From assembly GCA_007449985.2 (NCBI GenBank), contig VIIQ02000005.1, positions 992,001-1,056,000 on the forward strand: 64,000 bases of DNA, read 5' to 3'. The notes under the pieces are model-generated. The model had not been told where the DNA came from. It saw only the letters and a program-made list of their open reading frames with translations, and searched no databases. Positions 32,101 to 43,702 of this stretch are shown in pieces. Position numbers and translations under genes: made by a program. This DNA comes from Desmodesmus armatus. Its lineage: Eukaryota; Chlorophyta; Chlorophyceae; Sphaeropleales; Scenedesmaceae. Numbering within the stretch: position 1 is the first letter of the stretch; each line of letters begins with the position of its first letter.

Positions 32101-34998
32101 TGTTCAGCTTGCATTGACCCTCACATGCACTCGCAATCAGGCTGTCAGCAGCTGCTGTTGCGCTCTATAGCTGTGGGAGTAATATCAGCCATGGATGTGA
32201 TTTTTCTGACCTTCTGTTTTTTTCCTGACCTTCAGGGGCCTGGTGCGGCAGCTGTCGATAGACCAGTTGGACAATGAGGGGCGGCGAGTCAGCATTTATG
32301 ACAAGGGGACGCCAGAAGGCAAGACACCCATGTTCCAGCGCACAGTCAGCATGCCAGGGGTGCACAAACGCGTCATCAATGAGCTGCTGCGGCCGCGTCA
32401 GTGGAAGCCAAACCATGAAGACCGGCACTTCATGCTCTCGGTAGGTGCTTCAGAGCAACAGTTGGCTTGGGTTTGTCCTGATTTGTTGTGAATTGGGGTT
32501 GGCTGGATGCAGGGTGCAGACCAATGCAATTGGTATGGGTGCTGCTGCTGGCCGTCAAGCAAATGCCGTTGCGTGAAGGTTGTGGCTTGCACACTGGTGT
32601 ACTTGCATGCGTTGCTGTGGTGCTGTGGATCAATATTCCACGTAGCAGGGCTGACAGGGTTGCATGTGTGGTATGTGGCTGCTGCCCTGCAGGCTGATGA
32701 GATCGTGGAGCTGTGTGACAATGCAGAGCGCCTGTTCAAGCAGGAGAAGAGTGTGTTGGAGCTTAGGGTAAGCGGCATACACCACGCCTGTTGTAGCGGC
32801 ACGACCGCATGCCGTACGGATCTGCAGCAGCAGCCAGTTGTGTTGTGCTGCCAGGGGCTGACGTGGTGCTGATGGCATAGCTGGCAGACTGCTGCAGCAT
32901 CATGCACATTACCAGGGGTGGTAGCCAATGGCGGTGCGTTCCGGCTGAGTCTCTGCCCCGGTTGCTGCTTGGTGTGCAGGCCCCCATCAAGATCTTTGGC
33001 GACTTGCATGGCCAGTTTGGTGACCTCATGCGGTTGTTTGAGGAGTACGGTGCACCCAACACAGCTGGCGACATCACCTACATAGACTACCTGTTCCTGG
33101 GTGACTATGTGGACAGGTGGGTGGGAGGCGTGGCCTGTCACATCAGGTCAATTTCGCACACTCTTGGGACGGTGGAGCACAGGCACCCCATGCATGGTTG
33201 CGACATTGTTCAACTAGGACCGCACGCATGTCTTTTGTCCATGTATCCTCTCTGGCGACACCCAGCATGCCTTGGTCTCCAGGTCAAGTGGCCACTGCCA
33301 CATGTGTCAGGCATGCTGTATGACGCTGCATGTGTCCCATGTTTGTACTATCCCTACGCCTGCAGAGGCAGCCACAGCTTGGAGACGATGTGCCTGCTGC
33401 TGGCGCTGAAGCTGGAGCACCCACGCAACGTGCACCTCATCCGCGGCAACCATGAAGCTGCTGACATCAACGCACTGTTTGGCTTCAGGTAAGCACCAGC
33501 ACATGGCGTCAATGCACCCCCTTGCTGATGAGCACACTATATAGCATGTACACCATGCAGTGCAGCAGGTGTGGTGCCAGCCTCGTGCACATGGTGAGGT
33601 GGTGCTAGGCAGGTCGGCAGGACGGCACAGCCGGTGAGCCGTGCAGGTATGCACACGTAGTGGTCCTGGTATTGCCTTCGGGCTGACGCGATCGCCTTTT
33701 TAATTTGTTTCACCTGCTGCAGGCTGGAGTGCCTGGAGCGTCTGGGTGATGAGGACGGCATCTGGGTGTGGAAGCGCATCAACGCCCTGTTCAACTGGCT
33801 GCCGCTGGCTGCCCTCATTGAGGGCAAGATCTTGTGCATGCACGGCGGCATCGGGCGCTGCATCAACCGCATCGAGCAGATTGCAGAGCTGGAGCGCCCC
33901 ATCACCATGGAGGTAGGGCAGTGTTAGGCATGTGTAGCTAGCATACCATAAACATGCAAGTGTGTACACCTGCTGCAGGCTGTACCGGAAGGCTGCAGGG
34001 ATGGCAGCACATGGGTTGAAAGTTGCTGGGGCAGTTGGCGCTTGTCTGTTCTGGCAGTCGTTGCCGCAGGCTTTCTGTGTTTTGTCCTAAGCAGGCTTTT
34101 TGTAGGGCACCGGCATGTTTGCACAACCTGTATGAGGCCCAGGTGTTGCTGCGGCGCAGTCGCTCGGCATGCATGCCCCTGCCGCCATTGCTGTTATGCC
34201 AGTGTGCTGAGCATGAGCATGTGGTGCCTGTAGGACGGTGGCCCTGTGCTGATGGACCTGCTGTGGAGTGACCCCACCACCAACGATGGGGTGCAGGGTG
34301 TGCAGCCTAGTCCACGCGGCCCAGGCTTGGTCACATTTGGCCCCGACAGGGTGAAGGATTTCTGCAAGGTGAGGCATGATGCCGCTAGTCGTCCCAGTGA
34401 AGGCTGCCTGATGCCACCAACGGCTCTGAATCGGTCAGGTCAGGGTTCAGGCTGAGGCTGTTTTGGGCTGAGGCTGCATTCGACAGCCTCCAGCTGCACT
34501 CAGGGGCTCTCCCTTGCCTGCTTCGCACACTGGTTTGCCCTTGTGGCAACTGAGCAGGCTTGCAACTGGCTAAATCTGGAAAGGTGCCATGAGTGCGCAG
34601 CTGTGCACTGAGAACCGTGTGTGCCTGCCTGCATTGTCATCCTGCAGACCAACAACCTGCAGATGATTGTGCGTGCGCACGAGTGTGTGATGGATGGCTT
34701 TGAGCGCTTTGCCCAGGGCCATCTGATCACGCTGTTCAGCGCCACGAACTACTGTGGCACAGCAGGCAATGCAGGTGCCATCCTGGTGCTGGGCAGGGAC
34801 CTCGTGATGGTGCCCAAGCTCATTCACCCGGTGCCACCCACAACACCACACACACCTGACAGCAGCGGCGGCTTGGACGAGGAGCCAAACCATGGCGTGG
34901 CCAATGACACCTGGATGACGGCAATCAATGAGGACCGGCCACCCACACCCCCTCGTGGACGGCCGCACACGCCTGGGTCAAGCCTGGAGTACTTCTAG
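29108..34998 (+). CDS. Kelch-repeat PP1-type protein phosphatase, BSU1/BSL class (PPKL)
   Basis: Fifteen exons: 29108-29291, 29416-29493, 29592-29737, 29994-30076, 30328-30519, 30717-30948, 31154-31343, 31653-31998, 32236-32440, 32693-32767, 32980-33116, 33366-33488, 33723-33912, 34234-34368, 34648-34998; 888 residues, close to the roughly 880 of plant BSL1. N-terminal Kelch repeats are clear: [80 protein letters not shown]. An Ala/Ser-rich linker and [15 protein letters not shown] precede the phosphatase. Catalytic motifs are GDLHGQ (about residue 584), GDYVDR|G, IRGNHE, HGG and a late VRAHE, so all metal ligands look intact. Known: plant PPKLs dephosphorylate GSK3-like kinases in brassinosteroid signalling. 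Chlorophytes lack that hormone pathway, so the substrate here is open. The Pro/Thr-rich tail ends SSLEYF. Confidence 0.93.
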
Positions 34999-36286
34999 GT
35001 GTCATGGGTTTCTGCGCTGCCCAGCCTGCCAGTACGTGTGGGCTTGGGCGCTGTCCTCGTGCACTGATCTTTACCCAGCAGCGGTTTTGGCTGTACTTGG
35101 TTAATTTGCTGCATGTTTGCGGGTGGTGTGAGAGAGGGTGTGCTGGGGATGTTTAGCAGCGTTTTTGGTGTGCAGGTGTGTCTGTGCATTGGTTAGATGT
35201 TCAGGATGGCTGGGAGCACTACGTCACTTTTGGGGGGATGCTTTGGTTGTAGGGCTGTGATGTACAGTCCTGATTTGTGTGGCTCCAGGTGTGCCTCCTT
35301 GCTGCTGGGGAAGTTTCAATGGGCCATGTGTTCGTATGGTGGCTTTGGCAACACGGTCGTGTGTGGTCTGGTTTTCAGCTGCTGTCTCGTCACTGGCAGG
35401 CATCGCCTAGCAACTGCCTGCCCCGGTTGGTGCAGCTTCAAGGGCTGCTTAGTGCTGCTGCCTGGATGTATTCAGACATTCAGGCACCCCATGCCTGGTA
35501 CGCCGCATGTATGGTGCCTGCCTTGATCTGCTGGCACATTGTCGCTGGGTCACTCTTGACCTGCGGTTTGTTTCGCAAGGGTGGCTGCAAATGCCACACA
35601 TTGTGAAGCTCCTCTGCCAATGAGCAGTTTTTCATGACTGTTGCTGTCTGCACCTTGCAACAGGATGCAGTGTTTGTGCAGATGTTCTTGCCTTGGGAAT
35701 GTCACTTGGCACCTTGGTAATGTCGCTTGGCAGCTGGTCCGTCGCCATGGCTGTCACTAGCTTTGCAGCGATTTGATCCAGCTGGTTTTGTGATGCAAGG
35801 CGGTGTTGCACGGAATCTGAAGGCAAAGGCCCCCAGCATGTACACAGACATGACCATCCAGACCAGTACTCCAAGGCATCACCAGCTGCTTCACAACAGG
35901 GGCTTTGCCTGCGTCCTACATTGCCGCAACAATGAACAAAACTCTCATACTCAACATGGCCCCGACAGTTGTAATGAAGTGACTGCACCAACCCATCCCA
36001 TGTGCACCCGAATGGGTTCCTTGAACCAATACCCCCTGCCAGCACCTGATCTTCAGAGGCCTCTGCAGGGCAAACTGAGGCTCTCACTGTTGCGAAATCC
36101 CTGCAGGAGCCATCATGCTCCTCGAAGATTGCAGCATTGGCACTGCTTGTGTGCCCCCGCATGTCCAGCTGTTGCCTTATTGCCCGGCATACATGTGCGA
36201 TGTATGCAGCTGCTCATGCCCCAATTTGAAGGCGATCCTGTGCGCCCCCCCCCCCCCCCCATGTGCTCAACCCGATAAAACCCTCC
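34999..36286. other. Region between convergent BSL-type and TauE/SafE genes
   Basis: About 1.3 kb of probable 3' UTRs and spacer. It contains a 16-base C tract at 36245-36260. A 176-codon minus-strand ORF (35632-36162) lies here, but it has no recognisable similarity or splice context and is not called. Confidence 0.5.
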
Positions 36287-39123
36287 TCAGCAAATGCTCT
36301 TGAACCCAACATCCCCATGCTGGTGAGCGTCCATGTACCCAAAGACACCACTGCAGACCCCCCCTGCCCCCATGATCAGGGCCAACAGCAGCACCACAAT
36401 GGAGGGCCGCCCTGAAGCCTGAACAAGCCGCCCCACCCCAGTGAGCCCCAGCAGTGAGGCTGTGCCACACACACTGCAAAACACTGCTGCATACTGGAGG
36501 GGCACACGCCCAGTGAGGAAGAACGCCAGGGCCGCACTGCTGCTGCTCATGAAGACCAGGATATTGCTGGTGGCAGACGTGGACTGCAGGCACGGGGCAG
36601 AGACACAACAACGTCGGCACAGCGCGGGACGCCATGGCAAGTGACAAAGACAGCAGGAGGAGACGTGCAGTGTATCTGACAACAGGGCGCGCACAAGGGG
36701 ACCCTGGCCCAGCATCACCAGATGCGGCCTTGCGCTGCAGAAGACACCAAGCAACGTTCTGAGTCATGCACGCACTTGTAGGTGGACACATGCAGATTGA
36801 ACAATTCCAAAACCGAGTATTGGCCAACGAGCATTGGCCACATGGTCCAAACTGTTGCCGGTGCGCTGAACATACGACCGTGTGCCCGGCGCTGTGTTGC
36901 GCTGTGCTCACCTGGGGGTGTATGCCAGCATCCAGCAGCATTGGTGCCATCAGCAAGCCCCCTCCAATGCCCACTACACCCGCCACAACCCCAGACAGAG
37001 CCACCTTGAGGGCCGTGCCCATGAGGTGAACCATGTCCGCCTGCTGGTGGTGTGCAGCCCTGGCCCACAGCCTTGACAAGCTGCTGGTGCTGCTGTTGGC
37101 CAGTAGGGGCGCTGATAAGCCGTCGTCACCCTCTGCAACCCGTGCAGGCTTGACCAAGCAGAAGTAGGCAAAGAAGGCACTGCAGCCCAGGCCAAAAGCT
37201 ACCTGTGGTGCGACCACAGAGCAGCAACGGAGCGCAGTGAAATAGCAGGGTGGTAGCTTCCGTGCCGCGTGAAAGACACGAAGGCGCAAGCCGAGCAAGA
37301 TTAGGCAGCTGTTGTCTGAGTGCGAGGGCAGCCAACAGCATGCTGTGCATAAACAGTCGAGCAGGTTGCACAGGAGGTACAGCAACTGCCAGTGCATCAC
37401 CTACAACCGAAGGCTCAACATTTCCTTACCTGGCTGACGATAACCGCATAGAAGGCCGGCGAGCACTTCACGGTGTATGTACGCAGGAGTTGCAGCGCCC
37501 CAAACCCAAACCACAAAAACACCACACCAGCCGCCATGCCCCATGGGAAGCCAGCTCTGGATGGCTTGCCCTCTGCTGGTGGGTCCTCTGTCACCAGCAC
37601 CACTGCACCTGTGCTGGCCTCAGAAGGAGCAGCTGTGCCACCCTCAACCAGTAAGGGAGCATTTTCAGCAACCGACTCAGGCCCTGCTGCTAGTGCTGAC
37701 GCAGCTGCTGCCGCCTGCTGCTTGCTGCGCGTCTCACTGCGCCACTGCTGCATGCCCTTCTGTGCTGTGCGCGTGAACATGAAGCCTAGGAGGGAAATGA
37801 GCATGGTGGTGATCAGCCAGGTGGGAAATGCCACGTTGAAGATGACACCTAGGCTCACACCACTCAGCAGGGCAGGGGCCATGGTCAGAAGCTGTTGGTA
37901 GTCAATGAGGGTGGCATCTGGGTTGGTAGGGTGCCGCTTGGGCAGGTTGAACACAATGCTGGCTGCTGACACTGCTGCAATGGTGCACTGTGACAGCACA
38001 CTAGCCTCCTTCAGCCCTGTGGAAAGAAACAGCAGGGCAATATAGCCGGAGACAGCAGTGGCAGGGTGGCAGCCGGCAACAGCAGGAAAGGAGATTCTGG
38101 TGGGCTCAACGGCAGCTGCCTGGGAGGCACAGGCAGATCACAAAGGCTGCCAGATGTTCTGAAGCAAGGGCTGCAACCTGCAGGTTGAGCTATGATGGTG
38201 CGGTGCATGGCACACGCCATGCCTGCAGTGCAGCAAGGCAAGATGGAGATGTGCCGATTGACTGGGTGAGAGGGTCCAACACCCTCCAGACCAGCCCCAC
38301 AAGGTCGTCTCCCACCCCCAGTCTGCGGAGTGTTGCTGTCAGGCGTGGTGCCATGAGTGTGGCAGCTGCTGCCAAAAAACTGCATAATGCTGATCTGCCC
38401 ATAGCCCAGCAGCATACTGCATACCCGCCACCACCAGCAGCTACAAAAGCTCACCGTATCCCAAGGCCAGCATGTAGAGCGGGACAAAGAAGGCCCCCCC
38501 ACCCACACCAGCAGAGGCAGCCAGGGATGCTACCAGGAATGCAACCACCACAGCGCTGATGGTGCGAGCTGTCCACTCAAAGGGCTGGTCTGCTGATCCC
38601 CGTAGAACTGATGGGCCTGACAATGGCTCAGCGGCAGCTGCTGCTGGGGTTGCTGTTGGGGGAACAGCCTGACGTGCCACCGGCTCGTGGGGAGCCCTGC
38701 AGCAGCAGTGCAGGTGCGGCCTTCAGAACAGAGTGTAGCATCATGATAATGTGACATGAATGCAAAGCGACATGTGAACTGTCAAGCTGCTCTTGGATGA
38801 CAGCATAGGTGGGGTTGCATTGGTGGGACGAGTCCCAGTACTGGGGACTGTGCTGTGGACAATGCATCTGCAAAGCCGCATTCAACCTCAGCATCTGCAG
38901 AAATTGCATTGCCATTACGAAGAATTCTTTAGCTTGTCATTTGTAAGGTAGTGAATGGGTATGTATGGGGTCTAGTGCAAGTTTATGATACTGGAGGGAA
39001 ACCTCTCACCCCAATTGCAATTGGTGTCACTCACCGGCCAAGGGACGAGGCACACCCCGTGTCTAACATAGCCAACAATATCACAAGCACATTGATGAAC
39101 GCAAGATAAGTATGTGACTTCAT
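36287..39123 (-). CDS. TauE/SafE-family membrane transporter (sulfite exporter-like)
   Basis: Exons 39123-39035, 38696-38455, 38016-37430, 37202-36912 and 36583-36287 sum to 1506 nt (501 residues). Exon 1 is a signal-type hydrophobic leader (MKSHTYLAFINVLVILLAML). Two related halves follow, each beginning with a glycine-rich motif typical of TauE/SafE: VASLAASAGVGGGAFFVPLY and LSGVVAGVVGIGGGLLMAPM, with GIHPQ|STSATSN after the second. About eight or nine further hydrophobic helices are visible. A hydrophilic loop of roughly 70 residues (Ala/Glu/Pro-rich) separates the halves. Known: bacterial members export sulfite or sulfoacetate; plant members are ER or Golgi proteins of less certain substrate. 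The leader suggests insertion in the secretory pathway. Confidence 0.85.
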
Positions 39124-39654
39124 GTTGTCTGTATTCCTGATGCTGCCCGCCCTGGAGCACTGATCACTGTGGGCACTGATCACTTGAGCTGCTGCATAGC
39201 AGCAGAGCTCAGTTCCTGCCCGTTTGCTCTCTGATACCTGCCTATCGTAGACAATGGAAGGTGTTAGACGTTGATAGTACCGGTTCTGGTGTCCTGCAGG
39301 GTGGTCGCCAATTTGTGACATTGTGACAATGACATGTGACACATGTGCAAGTGTGACGTGTCATAACATGGCATGGCTAACTGTGGGTACGGTAGTAGCC
39401 CTTGCTACCCCTGTTTACTTGCTGTGGGCTTGTGTGTGCAGAGGCGTAGGGGAAGAGTCCTGTGCCCCCTTCCCTTCTTGAAAAGTTGAGAGCGCCTTGT
39501 TCGTACAGGGAAGAAGGCCCAGCAATGCAGACCCCTGTCCAGTACAGTACATGAAGAGTGTGATGACTGGCAGCCCCAGTGTTGACTGAGTCATGACTAG
39601 CAACCCTAGGTCTGTTATCCGTCCAATCACAGACAAGCTCTGCATGTAAGTCAG
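39124..39654. other. Spacer between TauE/SafE start and WLM-protease stop
   Basis: 531 bp on the left flank of the WLM gene. It must contain the TauE/SafE promoter and the WLM 3' UTR. A palindrome-like CACTGATCACTGTGGGCACTGATCAC segment at about 39158-39184 carries a repeated CACTGATCA. Nothing else is recognised. Confidence 0.4.
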
Positions 39655-41908
39655 TCAGATGCGGTTCTTCACAGTCAAACACGCCTCACACACCAACACA
39701 CCCGGCCGGTTTATGAGCGTGCATGTGCTGCACGTCCAGCTATCACCACTGGCAACACCACCACTCGCTCCTGCTCCTGCTGCACCAACACCCTGCGACT
39801 CCTGTTCCTGCAACTGCCTGTGCAGCTCACACCACTGCTGGAAACCCTTCCGCCGCCACAACCTGCGCATGACAGCAGCGTCTGGCTGCACACCAGCAGC
39901 ACCAACGCCAAGTTCTGCTGCACAACAGGGGCACCCTGCCAGCACCTGCATGGCACCAGCAGCTGCTGCTGCTGCAACTGCTGCTGCTGCTGACGACCCA
40001 CTGGAGCCAGGGCCAGCAGCGGTCGCAGCACCATGAAAACCACCGCTGGCTTCGTGGCCCAAAACACTGCCAGAACCGGCAGCGGCTGCTGCGGCTGCCG
40101 TGGCAGGAGAGGTTGCATCTTCCTCCTCCTCAGTGCTGTCAAACAGTGTGAGGTCTATGGCGTCAACAGCAGGCCGCTTGCGGGGCTGCTGCTCTTGCTG
40201 CTGCTGCTGCTGTCGCTGCCTTTGGCTGACTTGTTGCTGCAGGTGCTGCTGCCACTGCTGCTGCAGGGCAAGCTGCTGCTGGCTGGGCACTGGCTGCTGC
40301 TGCTGCTGCTGCTGAAGTTGCTGCTGCGGTTGTTGTGCTGTGATGCTGGAGGGGTTGGGTTGGTGCTGAGGCTGACCTGCAGCTACTGACGGGTGCCCTG
40401 CTGCTGCCTGCTGCAGCTGCTGGCCCTGCTGCTGAGCAGCACCTGTGGGCATACCCGAGCTCCGACCTGCTGCTGCTCTACCCTGCTGCCTCCCAGCCGC
40501 TGCAGCTGCAGGGGCGCCTCCTGCTGCTTGTGCTGGCTGCTCCTCATCCTCCTGCTGCTGGCCCACCTCCTGCTCAACTTCTGCAGGAGAGTGCTCAGCA
40601 CCACACCAGACATTGTCGCGGGCACGCCGCTCTGCTGCGGCTGCTGCGGCCTGTGCTGGTGTGAGCTGCTTCTGGTTGATGCCGCTGCTGCTTGGTGCTG
40701 AGCCCAGCTTGCGGGGCCCTGAGGGCATGAGGGACTGCTGCCTGGCACGAGCTTCTGCAGCCTGTGGTTGTTAGCAACAGACAACAGTTGGGTCATCACC
40801 ACAGCACAAACACCAGTGGCAGCAGCAGCAACAGAGGTTTCGACATGTGCAGTTCCTGCAGGCAACAAACACGGTGAGGCAGACAGCTGCAGCCGGGGCT
40901 GGCTGAAGCAGCCGACAGTGGCAACACGCTGCCAGCAACCTGCTGCGTGGCTGCACTGCACTACAGAACGGCTGTGTACACACCTTGCGTATGACATCTG
41001 CCATCTTGTGTTCTGGTGGGTTGTGCACTGGGATGAATGCATGGCTGCCCAGGCGGCCTGCTGAGGGGCGTCAAAGCCCTGCCCGCTGCCACTGATGCCC
41101 CTGTCCATGAGGTCCTCTGCCTCACTCCACAGCTCATCCAGCAGCTTGTAGAAGGCAGCGTTGTGAGGACTGATCGCGATGTGGACCAACTGGACGAAAG
41201 GGCAGCACAGCAGTTACATGCAGGGCGGCACATGTAGCCACAGTTGAGCGGGGCTGCTGATGGTTCTGCATCCTGGGTCTTGGCCCGCGCAGGACACCCC
41301 TTGGGTATAGCCTGCACCTGGGGCAATCCTGCTAGCATGTGTACCAGGATGTGTGCCGGATCCTTGTGCTTTGGCAATGTGGAAGTGACGAACACTGCCA
41401 TTGCTGCCTGCTGTCACAGATAGCAAGTAAGGGATGGCAGCTACACAGGGTGACCAGGGCCACGACACGCTTCCAGCACACACCTCATGCAGCATAGTCC
41501 CCAGGATGTGGTTCCAGTCATAGAAAGAACTGTCGTCGCGTGCTGGACGTAGCCTTATCTTGACCTCAGCCCCCCTGTTGACGTTGAGACCCAGCAGGCC
41601 AGGGTTGCGGGGACTGAACTCAGACAGCTGCACGAGTTGTTGCACAGCAGTGTTCTTCAGCAGCAGTGCAGGAGTGTCTGTAAGATATTTAGAGGAAACA
41701 CAAAGCAGTGTAGGGCTCTCCAGCTGCCGATTGGGGATTGGTGGTTCTGGCGTGCCGCTGCATGCAGTACCTTCTTCACGGTCCACTGCCGTTTACGCAT
41801 GATGGGCTGCACTTGCTTAGCCACTTTCTCCAGTAACTGCTTCGCCTCATCGCTTCTGGGCTGCTTTTTCAGCACAGTAATCTCCAAGCACCTGTAGGAG
41901 TCCTGCAT
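39655..41908 (-). CDS. WLM-domain (Wss1-like) metalloprotease with SUMO-interaction motif and RanBP2 zinc finger; apparent frameshift
   Basis: Exons 41908-41771, 41627-41484, 41189-40984 and 40761-39655. The protease core reads LKKQPRSDEAKQLLEKVA, PIMRKRQW, LLGLNVNRG and LGTMLHE joined across an intron to LVHI, completing HELVH, the HExxH zinc site, then HNAAFYKLLDEL. A Gln/Ala-rich linker contains VDAIDLTLFDSTEEEE, a good SUMO-interaction motif with acidic tail. The C-terminus has WTCSTCTLINRPGVLVCEAC, a RanBP2-type zinc finger. Known: Wss1/SPRTN-type proteases remove DNA-protein crosslinks, guided by SUMO and Cdc48. In the third exon the conserved GSGQGFDAP is followed by RLG...PPEHKMADVIRK in another frame; one base seems missing near the C4 tract at 41065-41068. 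ATG 41908 is tentative. A 5' exon upstream (ATG about 42070) would also keep phase. Confidence 0.8.
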
Positions 41909-42111
41909 ACTGTTGTGCAGAGGGATCACTGCTGAAACCAGACCACACAGAAGCAGGGACTCAGTTGCACAGCATCGAGCATGCAAAAAAGACGCTAATG
42001 CTCCAACAAAATCAATATTTCCTGTCGTCGTCGTGCTGTTGACTTGCAGGTTTCAGTGCGGCAACCATGAATTCAAATCGGCCAGGATCCTCCGGAGGCA
42101 GGCAACCCAAG

Positions 42112-42380
42112 GGGTCCACCACAAACCTACAGCAAGGGGGGGAGACGCCGGGTTTGCTGATACCCCTCCCCCTGTATCCGTTTTAGGCTTTCTAGCTCAC
42201 GGACCCCTACCCCCGTGTCGGTTTTAGGCTGTCGTAAGGTACTGCTGCTCCCCCCTATCGACGGCCGCTGGACCCCTACCCCCCCTGACGTTTTAGGCTG
42301 TTTGTTCGATCGACCCCTACCCCCCTTTCGAGTTTAGGGTCGGCGTCTCCCCCCCCTGGCTGGAGGTTTGTGGTGGACCC
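42112..42380. mobile_element. MITE with about 39-bp terminal inverted repeats and internal subrepeats
   Basis: The left end begins GGGTCCACCACAAACCT and runs to about 42149. The right end (42342-42380) is its reverse complement with about two or three differences. The element is 269 bp and flanked by CCAAG at 42107-42111 and 42381-42385. Inside are four units of ACCCCTaCCCCC plus (G)TTTTAGGCT-type sequence at about 42162-42188, 42203-42230, 42272-42299 and 42313-42337. There is no transposase ORF, so it would be non-autonomous. It lies about 200 bp 5' of the WLM gene start, in its promoter or 5' UTR. Confidence 0.8.
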
Positions 42381-42385
42381 CCAAG

Positions 42386-43702
42386 TGAACCAACCCCTAA
42401 GCGCACCAGCTGTGGAGAACTGATTCAAACGTAGCCGAGATTTTAGTGAATCCATTTGCATAAGACACGATGCCACGGTTGCCACCGGCAGCTTGCCAGG
42501 CTGGCGCCAGGCTGGTGCAGGCTGCCCCACTACTGTGGCTTGTCATGCCACAAAGCTGTGCAACACAATACACAGGAGGTACTTGAGGAGATGTACAGAT
42601 GTCTATGGCGGCCCAAACCACAATGCTGTTCAGTTTCAAAAGGTTAAGCACCAGCTTGCAATCACTGTGCCAGGCTGGGTGGGGCAGGAAGTAGGTGTCC
42701 CAGTAATTGGGTGCCATGAAATGTGGGTAGTGCACTATCCTGACACATGCAGATTGATGCAGCTGCTGCTTGCTAAAATTCCTATGATTCGCAAAGCTAC
42801 TTCTATTATCAAGTCTATCAAGACAGCATTGATGTTGTCTTTGCTGCCAACTCCCGTCACACCAATTTCAGCAGCCTTACACAGTCAACCCCATGCTGCC
42901 TGCTGTACACAGCATGTTTTGCTGTGCAACAGTCGTTCAAGTGCATAATGTGCATGCATAGCATCTTCTCCAGATCCCCCACGATGTGACATATGTTACA
43001 GCAAAATCATACACCCCTCACACGAAAGCATGCGCAACATTACCCTCCATCCCTTCCACCATCGTGCATGATGATGGCACAGCAACCTCCAGGATGAACA
43101 CCAATCAAGCGCAACTGTGGTCACCTTCATCATTGGCAACTACTCAAAGCACCGCACATCAAGGCTACCACTGGTAGCTCCTGGCAGGAGCAAGACAATT
43201 GACCAAGCAACGCTGAATTGATCAATCTTGAATGCCAACAGAACACAACAGGCTGCATCGAAAACAAAACTTTGACCTGGCTACAATACAAGCAGTGCTA
43301 CAAAGCCCCAAGCCATAAGCTTTGGCTGGTGACTACCTCTTGAACCAGTCTCAGCAAAAAAGAGTGCCATTCACGGCAAATGCACACTGTTTCATGCAGT
43401 GGTGGAAATGTTTCGCAATCAAACTGATGCTGTGCTGATATGGTTGCGGCTCCAGCAGAACTGGTCACCACCCTACACTTTCACGCCAGCACTGTTATGC
43501 TTGACTCCTCTTCAACAAGCAACACCAAATGAACGCTATCCGCTCTATCACCTTGTTTCATAGCATGCTACACCCAGCCCACACATGTCTGCTGTGAGCA
43601 CACATATCTGTTGCAAGGCAACAATTCCAAATATCATTGATCACTGGCGAGTGCCCCCACACACGGCAGGCTACTGCGCAGGGGCGTGCGCTTGCTGCTT
43701 GT
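42386..43702. other. Intergenic region between GFY-transporter stop and the MITE
   Basis: About 1.3 kb, lower GC than the gene regions. A minus-strand ORF (42397-42735) and small plus ORFs have no recognisable similarity or splice partners. No RNA gene or repeat is recognised. Confidence 0.45.

Noticed and set aside
35632..36162. 176-codon minus-strand ORF downstream of TauE/SafE
   Set aside because: It starts with ATG but shows no recognisable family or splice partners; the region is more likely 3' UTR and spacer.
40033..40774. Leu/Cys-rich plus-strand ORFs
   Set aside because: They are the reverse complement of the CAG/GCA-rich Gln/Ala linker of the WLM protease.
41060..41100. A 35-nt GT-AG intron in the WLM protease as explanation of the frame change
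   Set aside because: It would keep the frame but remove the conserved GSGQGFDAP motif and be shorter than any other intron here; a one-base deletion is simpler.
41985..42075. Upstream WLM exon starting at about 42070 (MVAALKPA...)
   Set aside because: The phase would fit through a GTCAAC donor, but the donor is weak and the exon short; the ATG at 41908 is used instead, with low certainty.
42162..42337. Interstitial telomere repeats (TTTTAGGG-like)
   Set aside because: Units are TTTTAGGCT separated by other sequence inside inverted repeats, not tandem telomere repeats.
42397..42735. 112-codon minus-strand ORF (HYPHFMAPNYWDTYF...)
   Set aside because: Composition looks mildly protein-like, but there is no known family, no splice partner and stop codons on both sides.
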